A stretch of 64,000 nt of DNA, taken from contig NZ_JACHND010000001.1 of the NCBI RefSeq assembly GCF_014205275.1, positions 682,001 through 746,000 of the forward strand, written 5' to 3'. The notes under the pieces were generated by a model, which was not told where the DNA came from, did no database searches, and saw only the letters and a list, made by a program, of their open reading frames with translations. This document shows, piece after piece, positions 25,701-33,119 of this stretch (within the stretch, counting starts at the first letter, position 1; each line of letters opens with the position of its first letter). A program made the translations under genes and the position numbers. This DNA is from Sphaerisporangium siamense (GTDB lineage Bacteria; Actinomycetota; Actinomycetes; Streptosporangiales; Streptosporangiaceae).

Positions 25701-26973
25701 CGACAAACCGATCGTGGCGATGCGCGACTTCGGCGTCCAGCTCCGCGAGAAGCCGGGCGCGCCGTACCGGCCCGGCCCCGGCGGGGTGCCCGAGGACCTG
25801 GGCAGGCGCAACGCCAGGGGCGAGATCGCGTTCATCAACGAACTGCACCTGGCGCACGCCGCCAAGGGCGATCTCGGCACCGCGATGGGCCCGGAGTTCG
25901 ACGTCTACCGCGACCGCAGGGCGCCGCACATCCCCAACGGCGACTTCCAGTTCGTCGACCGCATCATGGCGCTGGAGGGCACGCGGGGCAGGCTGACGCC
26001 CGGCGCGAAGATGGTCACCGAGTACGACTCGCCGCCCGAGGCCTGGTACTACGCCGACAGCCCGACCGGCGGCATGCCGAACGCCGTGCTCATGGAGACC
26101 TCGCTGCAGGCGGCCATCCTGTGCGGCTACTACCTGGGCGCGACGCTGGCCAGCCCCGAGGACGAGTTCGCGATCCGCAACCTGGACGGCAAGGCCACCC
26201 TGGTCCGCGACGTGGACCTGCGCGGCAAGACGATCACGCAGCGGACGACCATGCTGTCCAGCCAGGCGGTCACCGGGGCGACGCTGCAGGGCTTCCGGTA
26301 CGAGCTGCTGGCCGACGACGAGGTGTTCTACGCCGGCGAGTCGCTGTTCGGCTACTTCACCGAGGCGGCGCTGAGCAACCAGGTCGGCCTGGACTCCGGC
26401 AGGTACGTCGCGCCGTGGCTGGAGGAGCAGACCGGCCTCGACCCGGCCCGGGTGCGCCGGCTGGAGCTCCCCGCCGGCGACTCCCGGCGGGAGCGGCGGC
26501 CCGGGCTGCGGCTGGGCGACGGGCACCTGGGCCTGGTCGACGAGGTGACGCTGGTCGCCGACGGCGGCGCGCACGGCAAGGGCTACCTGTTCGGCCGCCG
26601 CGCCATCGACCCCGCCGACTGGTACTTCACCTGCCACTTCCACCGCGACCCCGTGATGCCAGGGTCGCTCGGCGTGGAGTCGGTGATCCAGGGCCTGCAG
26701 GCCTTCGTGATCGAGACCGGCCTCGCCGACGACATCCCCGGCGCGCGGTTCGCCTCCGCGGTGGACGTGCCCATGGGCTGGAAGTACCGCGGCCAGATCC
26801 TGCGCGACGACCGCGAGATGACCTTCGACCTGCACGTGAAGGAGATCCGCCGCGAGGAGGACCGCCTGGTCGTCATCGCCGACGCCAGCGTGTGGAAGCC
26901 GGGGCTGCGCATCTACGAGCTGACCGATGTGGCCATCGAGGTCCGGGCCGGCCAGGCCGGCCGGGAGGAGTGA
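19786..26973 (+). CDS. PUFA-synthase-like polyketide synthase, KS-CLF-AT-DH-DH (PfaC/PfaB-like)
   Basis: 2395-residue synthase, 31 nt after the first. Residues ~12-455 are an active KS (C206 in DAACSSA, H341, H378). Residues ~480-870 are a chain-length-factor domain in which the cysteine position is alanine (A687 in AADATGG). Residues ~1040-1400 are an AT of the PfaB type (S1141 in GYSLGES). An Ala/Pro-rich linker follows. Residues ~1600-2000 and ~2010-2390 are two FabA-like double-hotdog dehydratases with catalytic histidines H1885 (TCHFPGDPVLAGS) and H2284 (TCHFHRDPVMPGS). KS-CLF followed by two FabA-type DHs is the hallmark of PfaC and HglC-like proteins; inclusion of the AT merges PfaB and PfaC functions. 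It condenses with CLF-controlled length and can dehydrate with isomerisation. Confidence 0.93.
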   Translation: MSTPEHVADTGQEPVAIVGIACLLPGADTPEQFWANLRSGVDLRRPGGREMFGTDDAVPGGWGDPEHRVTATRGGFVTEPPIDLTGLRVPAATLGRLDKVVRWPLHTARRALADAGIAEDATVLARTGVILGNYAFPTETSVRACVPLVRNAVTAGLRRAGLDLPETAGTATGDDPAELWPFGLPATVVADALGLGGARLTLDAACSSALYALALAQRQLSTGRADVMLAGAVCAPDPLLIHLSFSDLKAYPADGVSQPFDGRSQGIVTGQGAGIFVLKRLSDARRDGDRVHAVLGPIGLSNDGAGGHLLTPRKDGQVEAYRRTYLDHGVDPAQIDYIECHATGTPIGDSTELRGLAEFFGGRGGVPPLGSVKANVGHLLTVAGFTSVLKAILALRHGTIPATPGVAEPLRPAEALTAADRVVVSERPWPLPRVERDPGHRVAAVSAFGFGGTNAHAILTTEEAAGVLPPGGAAADRDGRLAVVGLGLRAGPLTGVAEWRRAARTGTPALVERPGHRWYGLQDGDPAPATGDHAGTAGYADMIDVDARAYRIPPGELGHANPQHLLLFEAAEQALADAGYAERPSGRRANRLPERRVAVVVSMELEPRTHTHRARFDIGAHVRAEVERSGLTLDDEAVDRLETAVRGAVHDPIGANEVLSYIGNIMASRISSSRNLTGPSFTVAADATGGARALEVAQLLLLDPTVEAVLVGGVDLAAGIENVAARTALARTEGGLPPVPGDAAAAVVVTRPGDTGGRRVYATIESMAVCSDPAGPGAALTIAAGASLSAAGLGPRDVDYLELASPTTPEVAGALAAAYPADAGDGEGCLLGGAAALAGDSQQASVLTALVNAAGWLHTAELPATPEPLREALDGLPPTRLEVSADPAPFLRRAHDRPRIAAVAAWDGRALAGGDTAAHLVLAGADTRGAAVEADWRDAPGHLMLAVSADDAGAMTGLVRQYRSALDHGRDPWELVREAAPRSGSRRYTAVLVAADGDRLRRELDAAERDLPSVLANGGEWATPAGSFCTARPVGEGRVAFVYPGAFTGYPGMDRDLFRLFPGLLERFEREADRPRDRFKHRWLYPRGSRPLRRRDLMRHEERLIDEIPVLLAAGTNTAVLRTQLLRDVLGVTPHGGFGYSLGESSMLFAMDVWSAAARDDAKLAATPLFRDRLRGPKHMVREAWALPGDTPDSEVWASYLLLAGPETVGAAMRGLDRVFLTHVNTPGEVVVGGDPAQIRELIRRAGCQAAKAPANHVMHCPMVDPGLAELAELNRYRAGAPDPSLELLSAFDYDTVDPADLETVATRIAWTLRSTIDFARLTRVAHDRGFRYFVEVGPGATCTRWIGDTLADLPHVAVSVDRRHTSVSGALAQALARLASHGLPVDLGRLLGPAEQAGAAPAERRLIRTVPCGGESIVERVADRATPVLTDRATPVLATAGHDAPVAADAEEAPAVMPDPIVYWPEDMTVWDLDAEDVITLEGEPFVFVPDPPAPQVVPAPTPLAPPAGRHETPVRRVRPPRAGSWNPRGRRPAPEALTGTVASMAAWVAEAHRAALRAHDAILDGAVTRLERAASGTVTALPPAPPAGGDLPEGPRPVLDEADLLEFASGKVANVFGPAFAEVDTYPTRTRLPAPPYHFVTRVTALEGRTGVFEPSSITTEYDVPAGAWYGVDGLVPCAVTIEAGQCDLLLISYLGIDQRHRGDRVYRLLDSKLVFHGPLPREGQTLRYDIEIKRFVWNGDSLLFFFGYKCYADGELILELLDACAGYFTQAELDNSLGVVLSDADKARRAALERTWFKPLARTERTALTGADLALLAEGRRAEVFGPQYDQGGANPSVRLPGEMLRMIDEIPSIDRLGGPCGLGELTAVKRLDPDGWYFTCHFPGDPVLAGSLVAEGAVQLLQTYAMYLGMNLVLPDAEFQSVPGLRTEVKVRGQITPGTREIRYQAEIIGLTLLPRPTVIADITVYDGDKPIVAMRDFGVQLREKPGAPYRPGPGGVPEDLGRRNARGEIAFINELHLAHAAKGDLGTAMGPEFDVYRDRRAPHIPNGDFQFVDRIMALEGTRGRLTPGAKMVTEYDSPPEAWYYADSPTGGMPNAVLMETSLQAAILCGYYLGATLASPEDEFAIRNLDGKATLVRDVDLRGKTITQRTTMLSSQAVTGATLQGFRYELLADDEVFYAGESLFGYFTEAALSNQVGLDSGRYVAPWLEEQTGLDPARVRRLELPAGDSRRERRPGLRLGDGHLGLVDEVTLVADGGAHGKGYLFGRRAIDPADWYFTCHFHRDPVMPGSLGVESVIQGLQAFVIETGLADDIPGARFASAVDVPMGWKYRGQILRDDREMTFDLHVKEIRREEDRLVVIADASVWKPGLRIYELTDVAIEVRAGQAGREE
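24061..24099 (+). repeat. Two-copy 24-bp repeat in an interdomain linker
   Basis: GCCACCCCTGTTCTC occurs at 24061 and again at 24085, encoding two DRATPVL units in the linker after the AT domain. It uses GTT/CCT codons atypical of the surrounding GC-rich usage and looks like a recent duplication. Confidence 0.8.
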
Positions 26974-26978
26974 ACCCC

Positions 26979-28583
26979 ATGACCGTCACCGTCCAGACCG
27001 GCGCCGCGCCCCGTGGCGCGGGCGTGGTCCGCACCGACCCGGCCGGGGTGCACGAGGCCCTGGCCCGCCTGGAGGAACCCGTCTACGTCGTCCGCACGGG
27101 CGCCGGGATCGGCGTGAGCAACGCCCGCCCGGCGAGCGCCGCGACGATCGTCGCCGCGGCCGGCCCGCTGCCCCCCGAGCGCCTCGGCGACGCCGGGTTC
27201 CGCGCCCGGCACGGCCTGCGCTACGCCTACATGGGCGGCGCGATGGCCGGCGGCATCGCCTCGGAGGACCTGGTGATCGAGCTGGCCAAGGCCGGCACGC
27301 TGGGATCCTTCGGGGCGGCGGGGCTGCTGCCCGAGCGCATCGAGCGGGCGCTGAAGCGCTTCGCCGCCGAGATCCCCCGGCTGCCGTACGCGGTCAACCT
27401 GATCCACGCGCCGAGCGAGCAGGAGCTTGAGCGGGCGGGCGTGGAACTGTTCCTGCGCCACCGGGTGCGCTGCGTGGAGGCGTCCGCCTTCATGGACCTC
27501 ACCCCGCACATCGTGCGCTACCGGGTCGCGGGCCTCTACCGCGACCCGCAGGGCCGCCCGGTCGCCGGGAACCGGGTGATCGCCAAGGTGTCCCGGCCGG
27601 AGGTCGCCGAGCGGTTCCTGCGGCCCGCGCCCGAGTCCGTGGTCGCGGACCTGGTCGCCCGGGGCCTGGTCACCGCCGAGCAGGCCGAGCTGGCGCGCCT
27701 GGTGCCGATGGCCGACGACATCACCGTCGAGGGCGACTCCGGCGGGCACACCGACCGGCGCCCGCTGGTCGCGCTCTTCCCGGTCATCGCCGCGCTGCGC
27801 GACGAAGCCCAGCGCCGCACGGGGTACCCCGTGCGACTGGGCGCGGCTGGCGGGCTCGGCACCCCGGCCTCCCTCGCCGCCGCCTACGGGCTCGGCGCCG
27901 ACTACGTCGTGGTCGGCTCGGTCCACCAGGCGTGCCTGGAGTCCGGCACCTCCCCCGCCGTGCGGGCGATGCTGGCCGAGGCGGGGGTCGCCGACTGCGA
28001 CATGGCCCCGGCGGCCGACATGTTCGAGCTGGGCGTGGACCTGCAGGTGCTGCGCAAGGGCACCATGTTCCCGATGCGGGCCCGCCGCCTGTACGAGCTG
28101 TACAAGCAGTACGACGGCGTGGAGGCCCTGCCCGCCGGCGAGCGGCGCAAGCTGGAGACCCAGGTCTTCCGCCGCCCGCTGGACGACATCTGGGCCGACG
28201 TCCAGGAGTACTTCGCCCGGCGCGACCCCGACCAGTTGGAGCGGGCCGGACGGGAGCCGCGCCGCAAGATGGCGCTGATCTTCCGCTGGTACCTCGGCAT
28301 GGCCTCGCGGTGGGCGACCGTCGGCGAGGGCGACCGGGTGGCCGACTACCAGGTCTGGACGGGGCCGGCGATCGGCGCGTTCAACGCCTGGACCGCCGGC
28401 ACGCCCCTCGCCTCCGTGGAGAACCGGCGGGTGGCCCTGGTGGCGTCCGAACTGATGCGCGGCGCCGCGTTCACCGGCCGCGTCCAACAGCTCACGCTCG
28501 GCGGCGTGCGGCTCCCCGCGTCGGTCCGGTCCTACCGGCCCTCCGGGAGCGTCCGCGAGACGACCGAGGTCGTGGCGGCATGA
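26979..28583 (+). CDS. PfaD-like trans-acting enoyl reductase (FMN, nitronate-monooxygenase fold)
   Basis: 534 residues; the ATG at 26979 is chosen because GGGAGGAG lies 8 nt upstream, 5 nt after the previous stop. The TIM-barrel FMN enzyme shows RYAYMGGAMAGGIASEDLVI, PYAVNLIHAPSE, the His-containing SGGHTD loop, and the PfaD-typical 'VVGSVHQACLESGTS'. PfaD proteins reduce the enoyl thioester on the synthase ACP in trans, giving the saturated positions of the chain. The domain order and the extended C-terminal ~180 residues (MFPMRARRLYELYKQYD) match PfaD rather than catabolic nitronate monooxygenases. It overlaps the next gene by ATGA. Confidence 0.93.
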   Translation: MTVTVQTGAAPRGAGVVRTDPAGVHEALARLEEPVYVVRTGAGIGVSNARPASAATIVAAAGPLPPERLGDAGFRARHGLRYAYMGGAMAGGIASEDLVIELAKAGTLGSFGAAGLLPERIERALKRFAAEIPRLPYAVNLIHAPSEQELERAGVELFLRHRVRCVEASAFMDLTPHIVRYRVAGLYRDPQGRPVAGNRVIAKVSRPEVAERFLRPAPESVVADLVARGLVTAEQAELARLVPMADDITVEGDSGGHTDRRPLVALFPVIAALRDEAQRRTGYPVRLGAAGGLGTPASLAAAYGLGADYVVVGSVHQACLESGTSPAVRAMLAEAGVADCDMAPAADMFELGVDLQVLRKGTMFPMRARRLYELYKQYDGVEALPAGERRKLETQVFRRPLDDIWADVQEYFARRDPDQLERAGREPRRKMALIFRWYLGMASRWATVGEGDRVADYQVWTGPAIGAFNAWTAGTPLASVENRRVALVASELMRGAAFTGRVQQLTLGGVRLPASVRSYRPSGSVRETTEVVAA

Positions 28584-30586
28584 CCGAGCTGACGCTGGAC
28601 GCCCTCCCCGCGCCCCCCGGCGTGCCCGAGGCCGACCCCCCCACGCCGCAGGGCCCGGCCGGCCCTCCCAGCCCCCAGCCCCTGACCGGCTCGCCCACAT
28701 CGCCCGGCCTGCCGGGGCCGGTGGCGCGGTTCGCGGGGGCGGCCGGGCTGGACCGGTCGCTCGGCGACCCGGCGTCCGTGGCGAACCCCTTCGGGTTCGC
28801 GGCGGCGGCGGCCCGCGACGAGGCCGCGGCGTTCCCCGCCGCGCTGTCCGCCGCCGCGGGCCCGGCGCTGCGCCTGTCGTACGTCCCCCGCGCCGACGGC
28901 GGCACGCTGGACGCCGCCGACGAGACGCTGATGACCGTCCGGGCGGCGGCCCGCAGGGACCTGACCGTCATGCCCGCGACGATGTTCGGCATCACGGCCG
29001 CGACCTGCGTGCTGCTGGCCGGGGACGCGGCGCAGCGGGCCCGCGTGACCGGGCTGCTCAGCCGGGGCGGCGCGGTGGGCTTCGCGCTCACCGAGGACGT
29101 CCACGGCAGCGACCTGCTCGCCAACGAGTGCCGGCTGGAGCCGGACGGCGACGGCGGGTACCGGCTGTGGGGCCGCAAGTGGCTGGTGGGCCTCGGCGAC
29201 CGGGCGGAGGCGCTGGTCGTCTGCGCCCGCACCGGCCGCAGGGGTCCGGGGGCGTTCACGCTGGTCCTGCTGGAGGGCCCGGTGGTGGCCGCGTGCCGTA
29301 CGGGGACGCGGCCGGGCACGGGCATGCGCGGCATCGGGCTGGCCGGGTTCGAGTTCGCCGGGGTACCGGTCCCCGCCAGTGCCCGGGTGGGCCGGGAGGG
29401 CCGCGGGCTGGACGTCGCGATGCGGGCGATGCAGTACGTGCGGGTCATGAGCACCGGGGCGAACCTGGCCGCCGCCGACACCGGGCTGCGGCTGGCCCTG
29501 GACTTCGCGGCCGGGCACCGCGTGGGCGACCGCCCGCTGGACGGCCTGCCCACGGCGCGGCGTCAGATCGCCACCGCCCTGACCGCGCTGCTGGCCGCCG
29601 AGGCCGGCGCGCTCGGCGCGGCCCGTGCCCTGCACCTCGCGCCTGAGGCACAGGGCCTGTGGTCCAGCGTGGTCAAGCACGTGACCGTCGACGCGGCGGG
29701 CGACGTCTTCGCCCGCTGCGGCGACCTGCTCGGCACGCACGGCCTGCTGCGGGAGGGACCGGCGGCGGCGTTCGACACCTTCCGCAGGGACGACGCGGTG
29801 GTCCGGCACATCGACACCGGTCCGGTGGCCAACCTGCGCCTGGTCACGACGTGGCTCACCCAGGCGGCCCTGACCCGCCCGTCCCGGCCCGCGGACGGTG
29901 CGGTGACCGGGTTGTTCGACCTCGCCACGGCGCCGCCGGCGGCCAGGCTGGACGCGCTGGCGGTGGCCGGGCGCGCCGACCCCGTCACGGAGGCGCTGCC
30001 GGAGGCGGCCGCGGCCGTGCGGGCGGAGCTGGCGGCGGTCGGCGGCCCGATCGCCGAGCTCGCGGACCAGGCGGTCGCCCGGCTGTGCGCGGCGGTGGCG
30101 GCGGTGCCGGAGCGGGTGCGAGCCCTGCTCGCCGACCGCAGGGAAACGGCGGCGCCCGACCTGCTGGAGGAGGCCGAGCGGTTCTGCTTCCTGCACGCCG
30201 CCGCGAGCTGCGTCCACCTGTGGCGGGCCGGCCGCGACCAGCCTTTGCTCACGGGCCGGGAGCCGTCCTGGCCGGCCGCCACGATCGGCCTGTTGCTGGC
30301 CCGCGCCGAGGGCGGGACCTGGCGTCTGCCCGCGCTCCTGGACGACCCGATGGCCGAGACGGCGCTGCGCCTCCACCGGGAGGGACGGATGTTCTCCGTC
30401 ACCGCGCTGCCCCTGGCCGAGCACGACCGCGCCGCCGGAAGGACCGGAGAAACCGGGAGAGCCGGAGAAGAGACCGCCGACCGGACCGCCGATCAGGCCG
30501 CCGACCGGACCGTCAGCAGGGCCGCCGACCCGACCGCCGACGGGGCCGGCCGAGAGACAGACGCAGGAGAGGAGGAGACGCCGTGA
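28580..30586 (+). CDS. Acyl-CoA dehydrogenase-like flavoprotein, first of a pair
   Basis: 668 residues starting at the ATG in the ATGA overlap with pfaD. After a ~50-residue Pro-rich lead the ACAD fold begins; 'GFALTEDVHGSDLLANE' is the FAD/substrate-binding strand region and 'RKWLVGLGD' follows as in ACADs. The segment where the catalytic Glu of short/medium-chain ACADs lies reads HIDTGPVANL, so the usual Y-E-G-T is not evident. A helical C-terminal domain (~500-620) matches that of the next gene. The last ~60 residues are low-complexity Ala/Asp/Arg. With its partner it may form a heteromeric dehydrogenase acting on carrier-bound acyl chains. Confidence 0.85.
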   Translation: MTELTLDALPAPPGVPEADPPTPQGPAGPPSPQPLTGSPTSPGLPGPVARFAGAAGLDRSLGDPASVANPFGFAAAAARDEAAAFPAALSAAAGPALRLSYVPRADGGTLDAADETLMTVRAAARRDLTVMPATMFGITAATCVLLAGDAAQRARVTGLLSRGGAVGFALTEDVHGSDLLANECRLEPDGDGGYRLWGRKWLVGLGDRAEALVVCARTGRRGPGAFTLVLLEGPVVAACRTGTRPGTGMRGIGLAGFEFAGVPVPASARVGREGRGLDVAMRAMQYVRVMSTGANLAAADTGLRLALDFAAGHRVGDRPLDGLPTARRQIATALTALLAAEAGALGAARALHLAPEAQGLWSSVVKHVTVDAAGDVFARCGDLLGTHGLLREGPAAAFDTFRRDDAVVRHIDTGPVANLRLVTTWLTQAALTRPSRPADGAVTGLFDLATAPPAARLDALAVAGRADPVTEALPEAAAAVRAELAAVGGPIAELADQAVARLCAAVAAVPERVRALLADRRETAAPDLLEEAERFCFLHAAASCVHLWRAGRDQPLLTGREPSWPAATIGLLLARAEGGTWRLPALLDDPMAETALRLHREGRMFSVTALPLAEHDRAAGRTGETGRAGEETADRTADQAADRTVSRAADPTADGAGRETDAGEEETP

Positions 30587-32355
30587 CCGTCAAGGAGCAG
30601 GTCGCGGTGGCCGAGGAGTTGGAGCGTTATCTCGGCGACCCGCACGACCCGGCGAGCCCGATGTCGTTCACGAAGGTGCTCGACCACGACGAGCGCGAGG
30701 AGTTCCCCCACGAGCTGGTCGGGCTGCTGCAGCGCTGGAACCTGCACGAGTACTGCCTGCCGTCCGCGTTCGGCGGCCGGGCGGGCGACGTCGAGGTGGG
30801 CTTCAACCTGCTGCGCCTGGTGGCCCGCAGGGACCCGACCACGGCGACCGCGCTGATGCTCACCAACCTGGCCTTCATGCCGGCCTGGATCGCCGGCACC
30901 GACGAGCAGAAGCGGTACTTCGTCGAGGCGATCAAGCGCGGCACCCGGATGGCCTGGGGCCTGTCGGAGCGCGACCACGGCAGCGACGTGCTCAGCAACG
31001 AGATGCGCGCCGAGCGCGTCGAGGGCGGCTACCTGCTGACCGGCGAGAAGTGGCTGATCGGCAACGCCACCGTCGCCGACGTGGTGAGCGTGCAGGCGCG
31101 CACCAACGAGCGCGGCGGGCCTGGCGACTGGTCGATCTTCGCGGTCGAGAAGCGCCACTGCCCGGCGGGCTCGGTGGTCCACCTGCCCAACGAGCGCATC
31201 CACGGCCTGCGGGCGCTGGACATGAGCGGCATCCGCCTGGACCGCCTGTTCGTCCCGGAGTCCGCGCTGCTGGGCAGGGAGGGTCAGGGCTTGGAGCTGG
31301 CGCTGAAGAGCGGCCAGGTCGCCAGGACCACGATCAACGGCATGGGGCTCGGCGCGGTGGACACCGCGCTGCGGGTCACGATGGACTTCGTCACCGAGCG
31401 GGTCATCTTCGGCCAGCGCGTCATCGACGTCCCCTACACCCGGCGGCAGCTCGCCGAGAGCTTCGCCGACCTGGTGGTCGCCGACGCGGCCACCACCGGC
31501 GCGGTGCGCGGCCTGCAGGCCAACCCCGGCCAGGCCAGCGTCTACTCCTCGGTGGTCAAGTACCACGTGCCGACCTCGCTGGAGCGCACGCTCGCGCAGC
31601 TCTCGGTGGTGCTCGGCGCGCGGCTGTACCTGCGGGCGCACCCGCACTACGGCGTCTACCAGAAGATGCTGCGCGACGCGCTCGTAGCGATCTTCGCCGA
31701 CGGCAACACGGTGGTGAACCTCAAGAACATCGCCCTCCAGCTCGACGGGCTGCTGCGCACCGCGGCCGGCCCGGTGACGCCGGAGGCGGAGGCCCGCGTC
31801 CAGGCGCAGTACGACCTGGACGCCCCCCTGCCCGAGTGGCGGCCCTGCGACCAGCAGCTCTTCAGCAGGGGCGGCGACGACACCGTGCTGCTGCTGCCGG
31901 ACGGCGTGCGCCGGCTGCGGGCGATGGCCGCGGCCCACGCGGACGAGCGGCAGCGCCGCTGGCTGTCGCGGGCCGCCGACGTCGCCGCGTCGCTGGTCGT
32001 GGAGCTCGGCCGCCTGCGCGAGGAGGTCACGCGGCTGCGCGAGGCGCACGGCAAGGGGTACGCGGGGACGGCCGAGCTGTTCCGCCTGGCCGAGCAGTAC
32101 TGCGCGATCCACGCCGCCGCCGCGGCCGTCCACCTGTTCACCCGCTCGCAGGACGCGCTGGCCGAGCCGTTCCCGGACGGCGCGCTGCTGCTGATGTGCC
32201 TGGAACGGGCGACCCGGCACTTCCACCCGGCCCGGCCGGTGACCGACCAGGAGATGGTGGACCGGGTGGTGGAGATCCTGCGGGGCCTGCACTCCGACCG
32301 GTCGCTCTTCTCCTTCTGGCGGTTCCAGCTCAGCGCCTCGGGAGAGCGGCGGTGA
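30583..32355 (+). CDS. Acyl-CoA dehydrogenase-like flavoprotein, second of a pair
   Basis: 590 residues; GTG start in a GTGA overlap, with GGAGGAGA upstream. Clear ACAD core: 'MAWGLSERDHGSDVLSNEMR' and 'GEKWLIGNATVADVVSV' (middle beta domain), 'VPYTRRQLAESFADLVV' and the C-terminal helical bundle ending near 'IFADGNTVVNLKNIALQL'. The equivalent of the catalytic Y-E-G-T reads F-A-D-G-N-T, so Asp may replace Glu. An extra ~150-residue helical C-terminal domain ('LAEQYCAIHAAAAAVHLF') is shared with the preceding ACAD. Adjacent paired ACADs commonly form alpha2beta2 enzymes. Here they probably install or adjust double bonds in the polyketide-lipid product. Confidence 0.9.
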   Translation: MTVKEQVAVAEELERYLGDPHDPASPMSFTKVLDHDEREEFPHELVGLLQRWNLHEYCLPSAFGGRAGDVEVGFNLLRLVARRDPTTATALMLTNLAFMPAWIAGTDEQKRYFVEAIKRGTRMAWGLSERDHGSDVLSNEMRAERVEGGYLLTGEKWLIGNATVADVVSVQARTNERGGPGDWSIFAVEKRHCPAGSVVHLPNERIHGLRALDMSGIRLDRLFVPESALLGREGQGLELALKSGQVARTTINGMGLGAVDTALRVTMDFVTERVIFGQRVIDVPYTRRQLAESFADLVVADAATTGAVRGLQANPGQASVYSSVVKYHVPTSLERTLAQLSVVLGARLYLRAHPHYGVYQKMLRDALVAIFADGNTVVNLKNIALQLDGLLRTAAGPVTPEAEARVQAQYDLDAPLPEWRPCDQQLFSRGGDDTVLLLPDGVRRLRAMAAAHADERQRRWLSRAADVAASLVVELGRLREEVTRLREAHGKGYAGTAELFRLAEQYCAIHAAAAAVHLFTRSQDALAEPFPDGALLLMCLERATRHFHPARPVTDQEMVDRVVEILRGLHSDRSLFSFWRFQLSASGERR

Positions 32356-33119
32356 GCGCCCTCCTCGCCCCCGCGCCGGAGTTGACCCGCGAGGCCGGCG
32401 TGTGGCTGCTGGCGGAGTCGGAGGTGGACGCGCTGGCCGACGCCGCGCCGCCCGAGCGGGTGCTCTCCGCCGGCGAGCGGGACCGGGTGGCGCGCCTGCG
32501 AGCCCCCGGCGCCCGCAGGCGGAGCCTCGGCGCCCGGCTGCTCGCCCGCCTGCTGCTGGCCAGGTACGCCGTGGTGGAGCCGTCGCGGCTGTCCTTCGTC
32601 ACCCGCTGGTACGGCAGGCCCGAGCTGTCGCCGAACCCGTGGAACCTGCGGTTCAACCTTTCGCACAGCGACGGCTGGATCGCCTGCGCGGTCACCTCGG
32701 TCGTGCCGTGCGGCGTGGACGTCCAGAGCCCCCTCGGGGACGACGCGCTGCGTCACCTGCCGGGCGCCCTGTCCGAACCCGAGAAGGCGCGGCTCGCCGC
32801 GCTGGACCCGGGGACGCGGGCGGAGGCGCTGCTCGACACCTGGGCGGTGAAGGAGGCGTACACCAAGGCGCTCGGCTACGGGCTCCGGTACGGCTTCGAG
32901 CGGCTCACCGTCGGCGGCGTGCCCGGCGGCCCGGTCACGCTGCGCGACGAACGGCGCGGCGCCGCCGAGGACCACGCCTGGACCTTCCACCTCGACCACC
33001 TGCGCACCGGCCACTGCCTGGCCGTCGCCGTCCGCACGCCCGGGACGGCCCCCTGTCCGATCGTCGTCCGGCACGTCATGGATCCGTCAGAAACCTCCCT
33101 GGAAGGGGTGCTCTCGTGA
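32352..33119 (+). CDS. Sfp-type 4'-phosphopantetheinyl transferase
   Basis: 255 residues; GTG start in a 4-nt overlap with the ACAD stop. Diagnostic motifs are RFNLSHSDGWIACAV (P1/P2 region), CGVDVQ (the acidic magnesium-binding motif) and WAVKEAYTKALGYGL (the W-[AST]-x-K-E-[AS]-x-x-K signature). It transfers phosphopantetheine from CoA to the serine of ACPs and so activates both the free ACP (S49) and the synthase ACP (S1588). Its position inside the operon, as in many pfa and PKSE loci, supports dedication to these synthases. Confidence 0.95.
   Translation: MSALLAPAPELTREAGVWLLAESEVDALADAAPPERVLSAGERDRVARLRAPGARRRSLGARLLARLLLARYAVVEPSRLSFVTRWYGRPELSPNPWNLRFNLSHSDGWIACAVTSVVPCGVDVQSPLGDDALRHLPGALSEPEKARLAALDPGTRAEALLDTWAVKEAYTKALGYGLRYGFERLTVGGVPGGPVTLRDERRGAAEDHAWTFHLDHLRTGHCLAVAVRTPGTAPCPIVVRHVMDPSETSLEGVLS

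Noticed and set aside
19711-26835. Very long minus-strand open frame opposite the second synthase
   Set aside because: Same high-GC shadow effect; no ribosome site and no recognisable domain, while the plus strand has complete KS, CLF, AT and DH active sites.
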